Source: Nitrospira sp.
GTDB taxonomy: Bacteria > Nitrospirota > Nitrospiria > Nitrospirales > Nitrospiraceae
Length of the DNA: 41,993 nucleotides
Assembly: GCA_021323395.1 (NCBI GenBank)
Contig: JAJONL010000010.1
Coordinates: 1-41,993 of the forward strand
Reading direction: 5' to 3'
Shown: positions 25,684 to 34,049 of the stretch, piece by piece
Position numbering within the stretch: position 1 is the stretch's first letter
Layout: every line of letters begins with the position of its first letter
Translations under genes and position numbers: made by a program
The notes under the pieces: generated by a model
Told to the model about the DNA's origin: nothing
The model's database searches: none
What the model saw: only the letters and a program-made list of their open reading frames with translations

Positions 25684-26199
25684 ATGAATTACAAAGCCCT
25701 CATTCGAGAAGTCCCCGACTTTCCTAAGCCCGGCATTCTTTTCTACGACATCACAACCCTCCTCAAAGACGCTGAAGCGTTCCGTGCGATTGCCGATGAA
25801 CTCGAGGCGCGTTATCAAGGACAAGGTATTGCGAAGGTCATCGGGATCGAATCGCGAGGGTTCATCATGGGCGGGACCTTGGCGGCTCGTCTCGGCGCCG
25901 GGTTCGTGCCTGTGCGCAAGCCCGGGAAACTCCCGGCTGACATTTTCGAGGTGAAATATAACCTTGAATACGGGTCCAGCGCGCTTGCAATTCATCGGGA
26001 TGCGGTGGCCATAGGGGAACGAGTGCTTATAGTGGACGATCTCCTGGCCACTGGCGGAACGGCGGCGGCAACGGTCCATCTGATCCGCCAACTCGGCGGC
26101 GAAATCGCAGGATTGGATTTCATGATCGAGTTAAAAGGCTTGAACGGACGGGCCAGGCTCACCGGCTACGACGTGCATTCGATGATCGTCTATCCCTAG
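25684..26199 (+). CDS. apt: Adenine phosphoribosyltransferase
   Basis: A 171-residue protein of normal Apt length. It salvages adenine with PRPP to AMP and pyrophosphate. Seen: the N-terminal IREVPDFPKPGILFYDITTLL, given here as 19 residues plus, which is strongly conserved; the middle GIESRGFIMG with the base-binding Arg; the loop KPGKLP; and the PRPP loop VLIVDDLLATGGTAAA. Cytoplasmic. It is the last gene of the acylphosphatase / sigma factor unit, 24 bases after the sigma stop. Confidence 0.96.
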   Translation: MNYKALIREVPDFPKPGILFYDITTLLKDAEAFRAIADELEARYQGQGIAKVIGIESRGFIMGGTLAARLGAGFVPVRKPGKLPADIFEVKYNLEYGSSALAIHRDAVAIGERVLIVDDLLATGGTAAATVHLIRQLGGEIAGLDFMIELKGLNGRARLTGYDVHSMIVYP

Positions 26200-26227
26200 G
26201 TCCCCAAGATCTAGGGGAGCGAAGGAC

Positions 26228-26256
26228 TTGTCAAACGATCTGTAGCGTGATATACC
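26228..26256 (+). promoter_or_regulatory. Sigma-70-type promoter upstream of the DksA-like gene
   Basis: TTGTCA (26228-26233), a spacer of exactly 17 bases, then TATACC (26251-26256), with a TGA just before it that supplies an extended -10. The downstream ATG is at 26305. This is the best housekeeping promoter match in the window. Confidence 0.55.
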
Positions 26257-26304
26257 AGCCGAACTTTTTCGCCTTGCACTCATCACGAAAGGGCATGAGA
26301 CTCT

Positions 26305-26880
26305 ATGGCGACGAAAGTCCATGCGAAGAAAAAAACACCAACGACGAAAGTAAAAGCCATCGCTGCTGAGAAGCCCGTGAAAAAAGAGCGACCGGCGCCC
26401 GTTACCCCTATGACTCAAAAAGATGAAGACAGTGTCGCTGCGCGTGTCGTGGCGGCGCTCACCCTCAAGGAAACACCCAAAGAACGAGAAGAGCGCCAGC
26501 ACCGGCGGGAAGTGTTGCAGCGGATGCTCCTCGGTAAGCGCCAGGAAATCATGCGGGAGATCGAGGGAAACCTCGGGCAGTCCCTGACCGAAGACCAACA
26601 GCGACGGCTGGAATCCGCCCGTGACGTCGGAGACCAAGCTCTCATGGATCTGGATCGCGAACTGGGCATCTCCTTGATGGAGATGCGAAACCGGAAGCGT
26701 CAAGCGATCGATGAGGCCTTGACGCGGTTGAGTGAGGGGACCTATGGCATTTGCGCAGAATGCGGCATCGAGGTGAGTGAAAAGCGTCTGGAAGCGGTGC
26801 CGTTTGCCAAGTTGTGCGTTCAGTGCCAGTCTCGACAGGAACTCCTCGAAAAGATCGAGAAGGAAGAGGATCGCGACTAG
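26305..26880 (+). CDS. DksA/TraR-family zinc-finger protein with a long basic N-terminus
   Basis: A 191-residue protein. Residues 1-50 are Lys/Ala/Pro-rich and probably disordered. The coiled-coil part follows (about 60-140). The C-terminal four-Cys zinc finger is CAECG...CVQC (about 150-174), with EAVPFAKLC typical of DksA/TraR. DksA proteins bind in the secondary channel of RNA polymerase and change promoter response together with ppGpp. Acidic residues at the coiled-coil tip are present (RDVGDQALMDLD) as in DksA-like proteins. It could instead be a general-stress DksA homologue. It has its own promoter and sits next to a sigma factor operon. Confidence 0.92.
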   Translation: MATKVHAKKKTPTTKVKAIAAEKPVKKERPAPVTPMTQKDEDSVAARVVAALTLKETPKEREERQHRREVLQRMLLGKRQEIMREIEGNLGQSLTEDQQRRLESARDVGDQALMDLDRELGISLMEMRNRKRQAIDEALTRLSEGTYGICAECGIEVSEKRLEAVPFAKLCVQCQSRQELLEKIEKEEDRD

Positions 26881-26997
26881 TTTTCCCGGACTGGCCGCGT
26901 CCATTTTCCATTGACGGGCTGTTTAGGGCACCCGGGGTTTCATGCCGGTGACCCTCTCGCCGGTACCGGTGCTCTGCTCAAATCCTTTTCCCTAGCC

Positions 26998-27696
26998 ATG
27001 ACTCAGATCGTCCCGAAGGCAGTTGTATTGCTGAGTGGAGGATTGGATTCCACCGTGACGGCAGCCATAGCCCAGCGGGACGGATTCCGTATCCATTGTG
27101 TCACCGTCGCCTACGGGCAGCGTCATGCGGTTGAAGTTGAGCAGGCACGGGCCGTCGCCCACGCGTTGGGCGCGGCGGGCCACGTGGTGGTGGAGGTGGA
27201 TCTGAGAGCGTTTGGGGGATCGGCTCTTACCGCTGACGTGGAGGTCCCCAAGAACCGCACGCAAGATGAACGGTCAGCGGCTATTCCCGTTACCTACGTT
27301 CCCGCGCGGAACACCGTTTTGTTATCGCTGGCCCTGGCTTATGCCGAGACACTGGAGGCACAGGCGATCTATTTTGGAGCCAATGTTCTCGACTACTCCG
27401 GATATCCCGACTGTCGGCCTGAGTTTATCCATGCGTTTGAGACCGTCGCGCGCCTAGGGACCAAGATGGGGGTCGAGGGCCGGGCGGTCGAAGTGCGGGC
27501 GCCCCTGCTGATGCAGTCAAAGGCCGACATTGTGAGATATGGTCGAGAACTTCGGGTGCCGTTCGAACTCACGCACAGTTGTTATGACCCAGGTGACGGA
27601 GGCATGGCTTGCGGCCGCTGCGACAGTTGCCGCATTCGGCGGGAAGGTTTCCGGCAGGCGGGTGTTGTAGATCCGGTCTCCTATGCGATACCTTAA
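26998..27696 (+). CDS. queC: 7-cyano-7-deazaguanine synthase
   Basis: A 232-residue protein of typical QueC length, starting at the ATG at 26998; longer in-frame starts lack family similarity. It makes preQ0 from 7-carboxy-7-deazaguanine with ATP and ammonia in queuosine synthesis. The ATP-pyrophosphatase loop SGGLDST is near residues 13-19, YVPARN and YFGAN motifs follow, and the C-terminal zinc site has the Cys in LTHSCYDP and ACGRCDSCRIR. No other queuosine gene and no preQ1 riboswitch is seen next to it. The downstream gene is unrelated. Confidence 0.96.
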   Translation: MTQIVPKAVVLLSGGLDSTVTAAIAQRDGFRIHCVTVAYGQRHAVEVEQARAVAHALGAAGHVVVEVDLRAFGGSALTADVEVPKNRTQDERSAAIPVTYVPARNTVLLSLALAYAETLEAQAIYFGANVLDYSGYPDCRPEFIHAFETVARLGTKMGVEGRAVEVRAPLLMQSKADIVRYGRELRVPFELTHSCYDPGDGGMACGRCDSCRIRREGFRQAGVVDPVSYAIP

Positions 27697-27812
27697 TCAG
27701 AGACGGGCAACGGCGAATCAGCGAAGAGAAAGCTTCCCATTCAAGGGGAATGTGGCTCCTTACCGTCTTGGGTTCAGGGTGCCGTCGTGTAATCGTCTGG
27801 AGAATGCTGCTT

Positions 27813-27989
27813 ATGACACCCGAAGAATTCTTTATGTACCTCATTATCGGCTTGGTGATCACTGCGCCGATCGTAGCACGGCTCTACCGGCGGGTGACGC
27901 TGAATCGGACCACGCGGATGTTGCGCGAACAATTGAATCAATCTCAGGCAACCCGGCCTACGGCACATCCGTCGGAACCTCCACGATGA
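27813..27989 (+). CDS. Small single-span membrane protein
   Basis: A 58-residue protein. The ATG at 27813 has GGAGAA at a normal distance; an ATG at 27804 is too close to that site. A hydrophobic segment (about 6-24) is followed by a basic, polar tail, so the C-terminus should face the cytoplasm. Its TGA overlaps the ATG of the cytochrome c gene (ATGA), so the two are translationally coupled. It might be an assembly or anchoring partner, but no family is recognised. Confidence 0.7.
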   Translation: MTPEEFFMYLIIGLVITAPIVARLYRRVTLNRTTRMLREQLNQSQATRPTAHPSEPPR

Positions 27990-28408
27990 GGCACAGCATG
28001 GAGAATCGTGGAGAGAAAAATGCCTGGCGGCGCGGTGCAGGGCTGGGCCTGCTGCTGGCGATGCTCGCAGCCTGCGAGTCCGGGGCCACGAATCCGGAGG
28101 CGGGCAAATCTGCTTCCAGTGCTACCCCGACAGAATTTCAGGCGGGAGAGGCGAAGTTTACCGCCAACTGCGCCGCCTGTCATGGATCTCGAGGAGTGGG
28201 GACGAAGCAGGGTCCTCCGCTGGCGCATAAGATCTACGAACCTAATCATCACGCCGATGTCGCCTTTCAACGAGCCGCTGAAAATGGCGTCCGCGCGCAC
28301 CACTGGGAATTCGGCAATATGCCGAAGATCGAGGGGGTGACCGCGGCGGATGTCGACCAGATCATTCGATATGTCCGCTGGCTGCAACGCGAGGCGGGGA
28401 TTTACTAG
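27986..28408 (+). CDS. Cytochrome c lipoprotein
   Basis: A 140-residue protein. A basic start and hydrophobic stretch end in the lipobox LAA-C (about residue 27), so it should be lipid-anchored outside the cytoplasm. The class I cytochrome c domain has the haem motif CAACH at about 58-62 and a probable axial Met in FGNMPKIEG (about 109). The C-terminal helix reads VDQIIRYVRWLQ, as is usual. It carries electrons in the periplasm, possibly to a terminal oxidase or from a dehydrogenase. The four-base overlap with the small membrane protein gene points to a joint role. Confidence 0.92.
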   Translation: MRHSMENRGEKNAWRRGAGLGLLLAMLAACESGATNPEAGKSASSATPTEFQAGEAKFTANCAACHGSRGVGTKQGPPLAHKIYEPNHHADVAFQRAAENGVRAHHWEFGNMPKIEGVTAADVDQIIRYVRWLQREAGIY

Positions 28409-28478
28409 CCGCGCCTCCCGGCTCTTCTGCGGTGCGTCTCCTTTCCGCTGGCTGGCATGCCTATTCCAGTCACCTCGT

Positions 28479-28508
28479 TTGACAACCTGCCCACGCGGTT
28501 CGTAAGGT
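28479..28508 (+). promoter_or_regulatory. Candidate promoter of the SPFH lipoprotein gene
   Basis: A perfect TTGACA (28479-28484) is followed after 18 bases by TAAGGT (28503-28508), a weak -10. The downstream start is the ATG at 28599, about 85 bases further on. Confidence 0.4.
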
Positions 28509-28598
28509 ACTTGCATGGCCTCACGAGGCCGTCAGACAGCACAGGACGCCCGCGCGGCGCCACTCGTGGGTCCCGACCTACCTGGGAGGAGGAAACCT

Positions 28599-29435
28599 AT
28601 GCGACAGAGAATCTGGTCCAAGGTGACGATCGTAGGGGCCGTGGGAGCATTGCTGCTCACCGCGGGGTGTGTGGCGATCGAGGCAGGCCACGAAGGTGTC
28701 ATGGTCGAACAACCGTTTTTCTTCGGGCATGGCGGAGTCGATCCTGTGCCGTCGAAGACCGGTCGGGTGTGGGTGGCGCCGACGACGAAGGTGGTGGAAG
28801 TCGACGTGCGGCCCCTGCAGTATTCAGAACATTTCGACATTATCTCGGCAGAAAATGCTCCGGTGTCCTTTGATGCCTTCATGATCGCCCATGTCCTCGA
28901 AGGCCGCTCGCCGGAGGTCATCAGTCGCTTCGGGGCCAACTGGTATCAAAACAACGTGAAGGAAGCGTTCCGTACCTTCGTCAGGGAAGAGGTGCAACGG
29001 TATCCGCTGTTTCAGTTGACGACGGACCCGACGACCAGGACGAAGTTGCAGGATGCGATTGCGCGCGAGGTTCAGAGCAAGCTGATCGATAAACAAAACA
29101 TGCCGATCCGGCTCAATCGCGTCGTAGTCGGGAGTATCCTCCCTCCGAAAGGTGTCGTGGAACAGACGACACAGACCATCGTGCAGGAACAGCGAAAAAT
29201 CACCATGGTCGAGTTTCAGAAGGCGGAAGAGGCGCGGGAGAAAGCCGAAAAGCAGCGCGGAATTGCGGACCGCGCCTACCGGGAATCGTTGGGATTGACC
29301 GCGCCGGAATTCGTGGATCTTCGCCGCATCGAAGTGCAGAAGGAGATCGTCCAGCACTCACCCGCAGCGTTGACGGTCATCATGGGACTCGAACGTTTCG
29401 GCATTAACCTGCCCTCTCCCAGCGCCGATCGATAG
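28599..29435 (+). CDS. SPFH/prohibitin-type lipoprotein
   Basis: A 278-residue protein starting at the ATG at 28599, which follows GGGAGGAGG. The signal peptide ends in the lipobox LLTAG-C (about residue 24). The SPFH (band 7) domain covers about 28-200, with typical segments such as VDVRPLQYSEHFD and ISAENAPVSFDAFM. A coiled region follows (about 195-240; QKAEEAREKAEKQRGIADRAYRES). SPFH proteins form large membrane rings or scaffolds, usually anchored by an N-terminal helix; here the anchor seems to be lipid. Function in the periplasm is unknown. It is a single gene with its own promoter and is convergent with the next gene. Confidence 0.88.
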   Translation: MRQRIWSKVTIVGAVGALLLTAGCVAIEAGHEGVMVEQPFFFGHGGVDPVPSKTGRVWVAPTTKVVEVDVRPLQYSEHFDIISAENAPVSFDAFMIAHVLEGRSPEVISRFGANWYQNNVKEAFRTFVREEVQRYPLFQLTTDPTTRTKLQDAIAREVQSKLIDKQNMPIRLNRVVVGSILPPKGVVEQTTQTIVQEQRKITMVEFQKAEEAREKAEKQRGIADRAYRESLGLTAPEFVDLRRIEVQKEIVQHSPAALTVIMGLERFGINLPSPSADR

Positions 29436-29458
29436 CCCGTGAGAAGAAATGGTGAGAG

Positions 29459-29498
29459 AGTCGGCTGAAGGTCTGCTGGATGGGCGTTTCAGCCGACT
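29459..29498. terminator. Bidirectional hairpin between convergent genes
   Basis: AGTCGGCTGAA (29459-29469) and TTCAGCCGACT (29488-29498) form a perfect 11-bp stem with an 18-base loop, between the stop at 29435 (plus) and the stop at 29497 (minus). There is no long T run, so termination efficiency is uncertain. Confidence 0.5.
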
Positions 29499-30225
29499 AC
29501 TTTACGAGCCAGACACGGTAGGTTTTCGTATTCAGGGGTTTGGCGACCTTCAGGGTTCTGACCTCGCCGGGATACATCACATCATCACCGGTCGCAGTCT
29601 TTCTTGCCGGATGGCTGATGCTCCTCAACAGCGTGCCCTGGTCATCGTAGAAATCCACCATGACATCCGCCGCTTCCCGCAGGGTGCCCTGATAGGCCGT
29701 CCCGAGCCAATCGAGTCGTTTGAGCGCCTGATAGACGATAATCACGGTGCCGTCTGGATCCTCGCGCACGGTGAGGATCCTCAGCGCCCTGTTCTGATCC
29801 AGCCCCGCCTCCGCTCCAGCCGCGGTCTGAGCGAGAAGTACTCGTTCCACTTCATCCGGGCGAAACACTGCCTTCACCTTGCAGTATACGGTGCGGCCCT
29901 TTTCGCTCTGCTGCAAAATCTGCTGCTCGCTGACATGGTTCGAGGCCAACGTATGGATCAGGTTATGAAAGAATTTTGAATCGATCATCGAAGCCGTGCG
30001 CTCGCGCACCGCATGGGTGGTACTGATGGCCTGACGCAACGCCTCCAAGCAGGCAAGTTGTTTGGCTTCCGCAGCGGTCTCGGGCTCGTGATAGGCGTAC
30101 CGGTAATCCCCGATGATTTCAATTGCGGGGCTTTCGGAAAATCCTAGGGGAGGTGCGAGGAACATGAGGGTTTGGGACAAGACAAGCAGGGCGTTGCTTC
30201 CTAAGATGGACCACACACGGGTCAT
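29497..30225 (-). CDS. Exported protein of unknown function
   Basis: A 242-residue protein from the ATG at 30225 (GGTGG upstream; a GTG three codons earlier is possible). A hydrophobic segment at about 8-30 is the signal peptide. The segment GDYRYAYHEPETAAEAKQLA is followed by a helix, a layout seen in LPP20-like or similar stress-linked envelope proteins in which an N-terminal helix is formed by an EAxxxAxxxAL pattern. The C-terminal part (about 150-242) is beta-rich. One Cys pair (about 59 and 117) may form a disulfide. No catalytic motif. It lies convergent to the SPFH gene and divergent from the glucanotransferase operon. Confidence 0.8.
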   Translation of the reverse strand: MTRVWSILGSNALLVLSQTLMFLAPPLGFSESPAIEIIGDYRYAYHEPETAAEAKQLACLEALRQAISTTHAVRERTASMIDSKFFHNLIHTLASNHVSEQQILQQSEKGRTVYCKVKAVFRPDEVERVLLAQTAAGAEAGLDQNRALRILTVREDPDGTVIIVYQALKRLDWLGTAYQGTLREAADVMVDFYDDQGTLLRSISHPARKTATGDDVMYPGEVRTLKVAKPLNTKTYRVWLVK

Positions 30226-30590
30226 AGGGGCCACCTATCCTTCTGTGATGGGCTTCACATCTACCTTTCCTACACTTGGGAGCGCGCCATTCTCTTCTTA
30301 TGCTACCACGCACGACGGGCGGCAGCAATGCGACTCAGTCTCGCGAAGCCGCCAGGCGTTCGGTGATCGCTCCGTTGGTGGAGGGCGGCATCTTTCCGCT
30401 TGATCAGTGACGAGACATAGGAGAACAGCCGCTTCAGGTCGAGCTCTCGGCTTGTTATTCAAGGTCATGGCCGCACTGAAACTCTTGAGTCGGCACCGCA
30501 CTGATCGAGGCGGGATTGCCGCAAGGTTGCGAGAAACCCGTGGACGCCTTGACTTGCCCCCCGTCTTCACTCACACTCTGGCATCACCCT
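30226..30590. other. Divergent intergenic stretch of about 365 bases
   Basis: It should hold promoters for the exported-protein gene (minus) and the malQ operon (plus). No consensus sigma-70 or sigma-54 site (GG-N10-GC) was recognised. The malQ frame is open through the last part (TTG at 30516 and GTG at 30540 are in frame), so part of it may be coding. Confidence 0.45.
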
Positions 30591-32855
30591 ATGTACGACG
30601 GCACCGAGCAAGACCTGCTTCGCCTCCTCGCCTCGCGGGCCGGAATCTCTCCTGAGTATCACGACATCGCCGGCACTTTGCATCTGACCAGCGACGACAC
30701 CACGCGGGCTATCTTATCCGCGATGGGGTTTCGTGTCGATTCACGCGAGTCGCTCGCGCAGGAACTCAGCAGCTGGGATGCGGCTGTTTGGCAACGACCT
30801 TGTGATCCCATTCTCATCGTTCAGCAGGGGTATGATGCGGTTCAATGGTCGCTGCGCCTCCTGCTGGAAAGCCAGGACGAACAAAGCCTGGCGGTGACGT
30901 GGTACCTGTCTGATGAGAAAGGTGTGGTTATTCATCGCGCGGAAGCCGGCCCGGGCCTGGTCCCGCAAGAAGAACGAGATGTGGCGGGGCGCCGTGCGCT
31001 GTGCTTTCAACTGCCTCTGCCCCCAGACCTGCCGCTGGGCTATTATGACCTGTCGGTGGTAGCCAGAAGCAACAAGGGTGACACGAAGGGACTGCTTCGG
31101 GTCGTCGTCGCTCCACCGCACTGTTATGTGCCTGACGCTATGGCCAAGGGCGGACGAGTGTGGGGCCTGGCCGTGCAACTGTACTCGCTGCGATCGCAGA
31201 CCAACTGGGGGGTGGGAGATTTTACGGATTTGGCTCGATTAGTGGAATGGGCGGGGAGGGATTTGGGCGCCGGGATCATCGGCCTGAATCCGTTACATGC
31301 ATTGAAGAACTCACGTCCCCACCATCTCAGTCCCTATTCACCGACCAGTCGGCTCTTCTTGAATGAACTCTACATCGATCTCGAACGCTTGCCTGAGTAT
31401 CGTTCTTCGCCGGACGCGCAGCGGCTGCGCAATAGTCCCGAGTTCCAGAAAGACCTTGAGCGGGTTCGTCAGTCCGACCGTGTGGACTCCGAGTCGGTGG
31501 TGAAGGCGAAACGCACCATGTTGGATTTCGCGTACCGGCAGTTTCTCAAGGAGAATTACACGGGTGCCGAGCCCTCCTTGCAACCGACCAGCGCTCGTGG
31601 GTGGTTGTTGGAACGATTCATTCGAGACGAGGGGGACTCGCTGGAGCGGTTCGCATTGTTTCAAGTTCTGGAAGAAGAGCGGCGTTTGGTCGAACTGGCT
31701 CCCAAGCTGTGGCCCGAATGGCCCGAGCAGTATCGAACTCCTCAGACACTCGCCTTGCGGGAATTTGCGAAACGACATCGCAAGCGGGTCCGGTTTTTTC
31801 AATACATGCAGTGGGTGGCAGCCGATCAACTCAAAGACGCGAAGGCTCGCGCCGCGCAAGTGCACATGGCTGTCGGGCTCTATCCGGATCTGGCGCTGGG
31901 GAGCGATCGTAATGGTGGCGAAGCCTGGATGCTCCAGGATGTCCTGGCATTGGGCGCGGACTGCGGCGCCCCTCCCGATGCCTTCGCTCCCCAAGGCCAG
32001 AACTGGGGCTTCGCGCCCTTTCACCCGCTTCGTCTGAAGGCGACGGGTTATCGATCCTTCGTGGAATTGTTGCGAAAAACACTCCGTCAGGGTGGGGCGG
32101 TTCGCATCGACCATGTCATGATGTTGTTCCGCTTGTTCTGGGTACCCCGCGGGCTGACAGCGGCGGCGGGAGCCTATGTGCAGTATCCGGCCGAAGACCT
32201 GCTGAGTCTTCTCGCTCTGGAAAGTACGCGCGCTCAGACCCTCGTGATCGGGGAGGATTTGGGCACCGTACCTGATTACGTGCGGGAGCAACTCGCGCGG
32301 TACAAGATTCTGTCTTACCGCGTGTTCTATTTCGAGAGAAACTGGAATGATGGGTCCTTCAATCCTCCCTCTGCCTATCCTGAGCAATCTCTGGCCGTCG
32401 TCACCACGCACGATCTGCCCACGCTTTCCGGCTACTGGACCGGGGAGGATATCCGCCTCCGCGCGAGCCTCGGCATGTATCCGAGCGAAGAGTCACGTCA
32501 ACAGGCTTGTGAAGAGCGGGCGCGGGACAAGAGACATATGCTTGCGGCGCTTGAGCGGGCGGGGCTGTGGCCCGCGGGTCTTAGCGATCACCTCGACCAG
32601 GTACCGGAAATGACACCGGAGCTGTGCCGTGCGATTCATGTGTACCTCGCGACTTCCCCGGCCTGGATTGTGATGGCCAACCTTGACGATGTGATCGGCG
32701 AAGTGACACAAATGAACCTTCCTGGCACACTTGACGCGTATCCGAACTGGTCTCGAAAGTTATCCCTGTCGCTGGAGGAGCTTCAACGGGATGAACGTGC
32801 GCAATGGCTCGCCGCGGCGGTGCGATCTCTTCGTTCTCCTGCCGGCACTTCATAG
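30591..32855 (+). CDS. malQ: 4-alpha-glucanotransferase (amylomaltase)
   Basis: A 754-residue GH77 enzyme that moves glucan chains between malto-oligosaccharides, in the cytoplasm. The N-terminal 180 residues contain the extra beta-sandwich domains of the long E. coli-type enzyme (694 residues). The barrel has the expected catalytic segments: VRIDHVMMLFR with the nucleophile Asp, GEDLGTVP with the acid/base Glu, and TTHDLPTLSGYW with the third Asp. The start is uncertain: ATG at 30591 is used, but GTG at 30540 is in frame and neither has a good ribosome site. It is followed after 30 bases by a kinase gene, so it heads a three-gene unit and points to glycogen turnover. Confidence 0.93.
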   Translation: MYDGTEQDLLRLLASRAGISPEYHDIAGTLHLTSDDTTRAILSAMGFRVDSRESLAQELSSWDAAVWQRPCDPILIVQQGYDAVQWSLRLLLESQDEQSLAVTWYLSDEKGVVIHRAEAGPGLVPQEERDVAGRRALCFQLPLPPDLPLGYYDLSVVARSNKGDTKGLLRVVVAPPHCYVPDAMAKGGRVWGLAVQLYSLRSQTNWGVGDFTDLARLVEWAGRDLGAGIIGLNPLHALKNSRPHHLSPYSPTSRLFLNELYIDLERLPEYRSSPDAQRLRNSPEFQKDLERVRQSDRVDSESVVKAKRTMLDFAYRQFLKENYTGAEPSLQPTSARGWLLERFIRDEGDSLERFALFQVLEEERRLVELAPKLWPEWPEQYRTPQTLALREFAKRHRKRVRFFQYMQWVAADQLKDAKARAAQVHMAVGLYPDLALGSDRNGGEAWMLQDVLALGADCGAPPDAFAPQGQNWGFAPFHPLRLKATGYRSFVELLRKTLRQGGAVRIDHVMMLFRLFWVPRGLTAAAGAYVQYPAEDLLSLLALESTRAQTLVIGEDLGTVPDYVREQLARYKILSYRVFYFERNWNDGSFNPPSAYPEQSLAVVTTHDLPTLSGYWTGEDIRLRASLGMYPSEESRQQACEERARDKRHMLAALERAGLWPAGLSDHLDQVPEMTPELCRAIHVYLATSPAWIVMANLDDVIGEVTQMNLPGTLDAYPNWSRKLSLSLEELQRDERAQWLAAAVRSLRSPAGTS

Positions 32856-32885
32856 CCTGTGGATCCCGCGCGGCTCGGAATCCCG

Positions 32886-34037
32886 ATGAAGAGCCGGAAT
32901 CACGTCGTCCTCGCCGTCGCCGCGTGCTTGTTCCTTCTCATCGTGGCGATGGAATGGATGTTCCCCCTGAATGTGGTGGGTGCATTCGGATTCGTGCTGC
33001 CGATCTTGCTGGTGGCCACCCTTCGCAGTCGTCGTCTCATGCTTATCACGCTGGCGTTGTGTATTCTCGTCACGTTTGTCGGACTCCTCCAGCCGGGCAA
33101 GAAGCGGGAACGCTTCACCGCCGTCGTCTTCAATCGCACCATGGTGGTCTGCGTGCTGGCGGGCGTGGCTTACATCGGCGTCACATGGGAAGAACGCAAA
33201 GCGAGAGAGGAGGCGGCTCAGGCCGCTCTGGCGACACAAAGTGAACATTTGCTCCGTGCGAATACGCAGTTGGTGGAGATCAAGGATACATTGGCCCGGT
33301 CAGAACGGTTGGCGGCGCTAGGGCAACTGGTGGCCTCGGTGGCGCATGAAGTGGGCACGCCGCTGCATTCGATTGCCTGGCATGTGGAAGCCTTGGCGGA
33401 AGAGCCCGGGGTGACCGCCGAGATGCGGAAACGAATCGGCATCATCGATGAACAGTTGAATCGAGTGGTGCGCATCATTCAAGATCTTCTGTCGTCGACC
33501 CGGCAACGCAAGCCGGAGCCCACATGGTACCCTGCTGAGGGATTGGTCGAACCGGTCGTGGCCTTGCTCGAACCTGCCTACCATGCCAAGGGCGTCACGC
33601 TTCGGGCTATGGTGACGCAATCGGTGCTGGTCTGGGCGGATCCCGAAAAGATCCATCAGGTGTTGGTCAATCTGTTGACCAATGCCTTGGCTGCGACGAA
33701 TACGGGCGGGCATGCGACAGTCGAGGTGTCGACCCGCGCCGCTTCGACAGAAGAACGAGAGCGTGCATCAAGCACGGGCCGAGTAGACCTGGACACCATG
33801 GTTATCCTGGCAGTCACCGATTCCGGCTGTGGAATGCCGCGTGAAGATTTGGAGCGGGCGTTTCAGCCATTTTTTACGACGAAGGCGATCGGGAAGGGAA
33901 CCGGCTTGGGATTGTTTCTGAGCCGCGAAGCCGTCGTGGCGCACGGCGGTCAGTTGATCTTGGAAAGCGCCGTCGGGGTAGGAACCACGGTAACGGTGGT
34001 CCTTCCAGGATTGCGGTCTGATCCAGCCTCTGTTTAG
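32886..34037 (+). CDS. Membrane-bound sensor histidine kinase
   Basis: A 383-residue protein. Three membrane segments lie in the first 100 residues (about 8-24, 28-46, 50-69, with a possible fourth at 86-100), with almost no periplasmic loop, so the signal is probably read within the membrane. A coiled linker follows (about 100-138), then HisKA with SVAHEVGTPL (His154), and HATPase_c (about 250-380) with an N box VNLLTNAL and a G box GTGLGLFLS. It should phosphorylate the NtrC-type regulator encoded 12 bases downstream. The ATG at 32886 is preceded by GGAA; a GTG at 32859 is in frame. Linked to malQ by a 30-base gap. Confidence 0.93.
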   Translation: MKSRNHVVLAVAACLFLLIVAMEWMFPLNVVGAFGFVLPILLVATLRSRRLMLITLALCILVTFVGLLQPGKKRERFTAVVFNRTMVVCVLAGVAYIGVTWEERKAREEAAQAALATQSEHLLRANTQLVEIKDTLARSERLAALGQLVASVAHEVGTPLHSIAWHVEALAEEPGVTAEMRKRIGIIDEQLNRVVRIIQDLLSSTRQRKPEPTWYPAEGLVEPVVALLEPAYHAKGVTLRAMVTQSVLVWADPEKIHQVLVNLLTNALAATNTGGHATVEVSTRAASTEERERASSTGRVDLDTMVILAVTDSGCGMPREDLERAFQPFFTTKAIGKGTGLGLFLSREAVVAHGGQLILESAVGVGTTVTVVLPGLRSDPASV

Positions 34038-34049
34038 GAGAGCCAACGC

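Noticed and set aside
26131-26904. Minus-strand 257-codon frame antisense to the DksA-like gene
   Set aside because: The plus-strand gene has a promoter and a complete zinc finger; the antisense frame is a shadow.
26881-26998. preQ1 riboswitch upstream of queC
   Set aside because: No short pseudoknot-like leader with the expected A-rich tail is visible.
31338-32411. Minus-strand 357-codon frame inside malQ
   Set aside because: A shadow of the GC-rich malQ gene; no start signal and no family.
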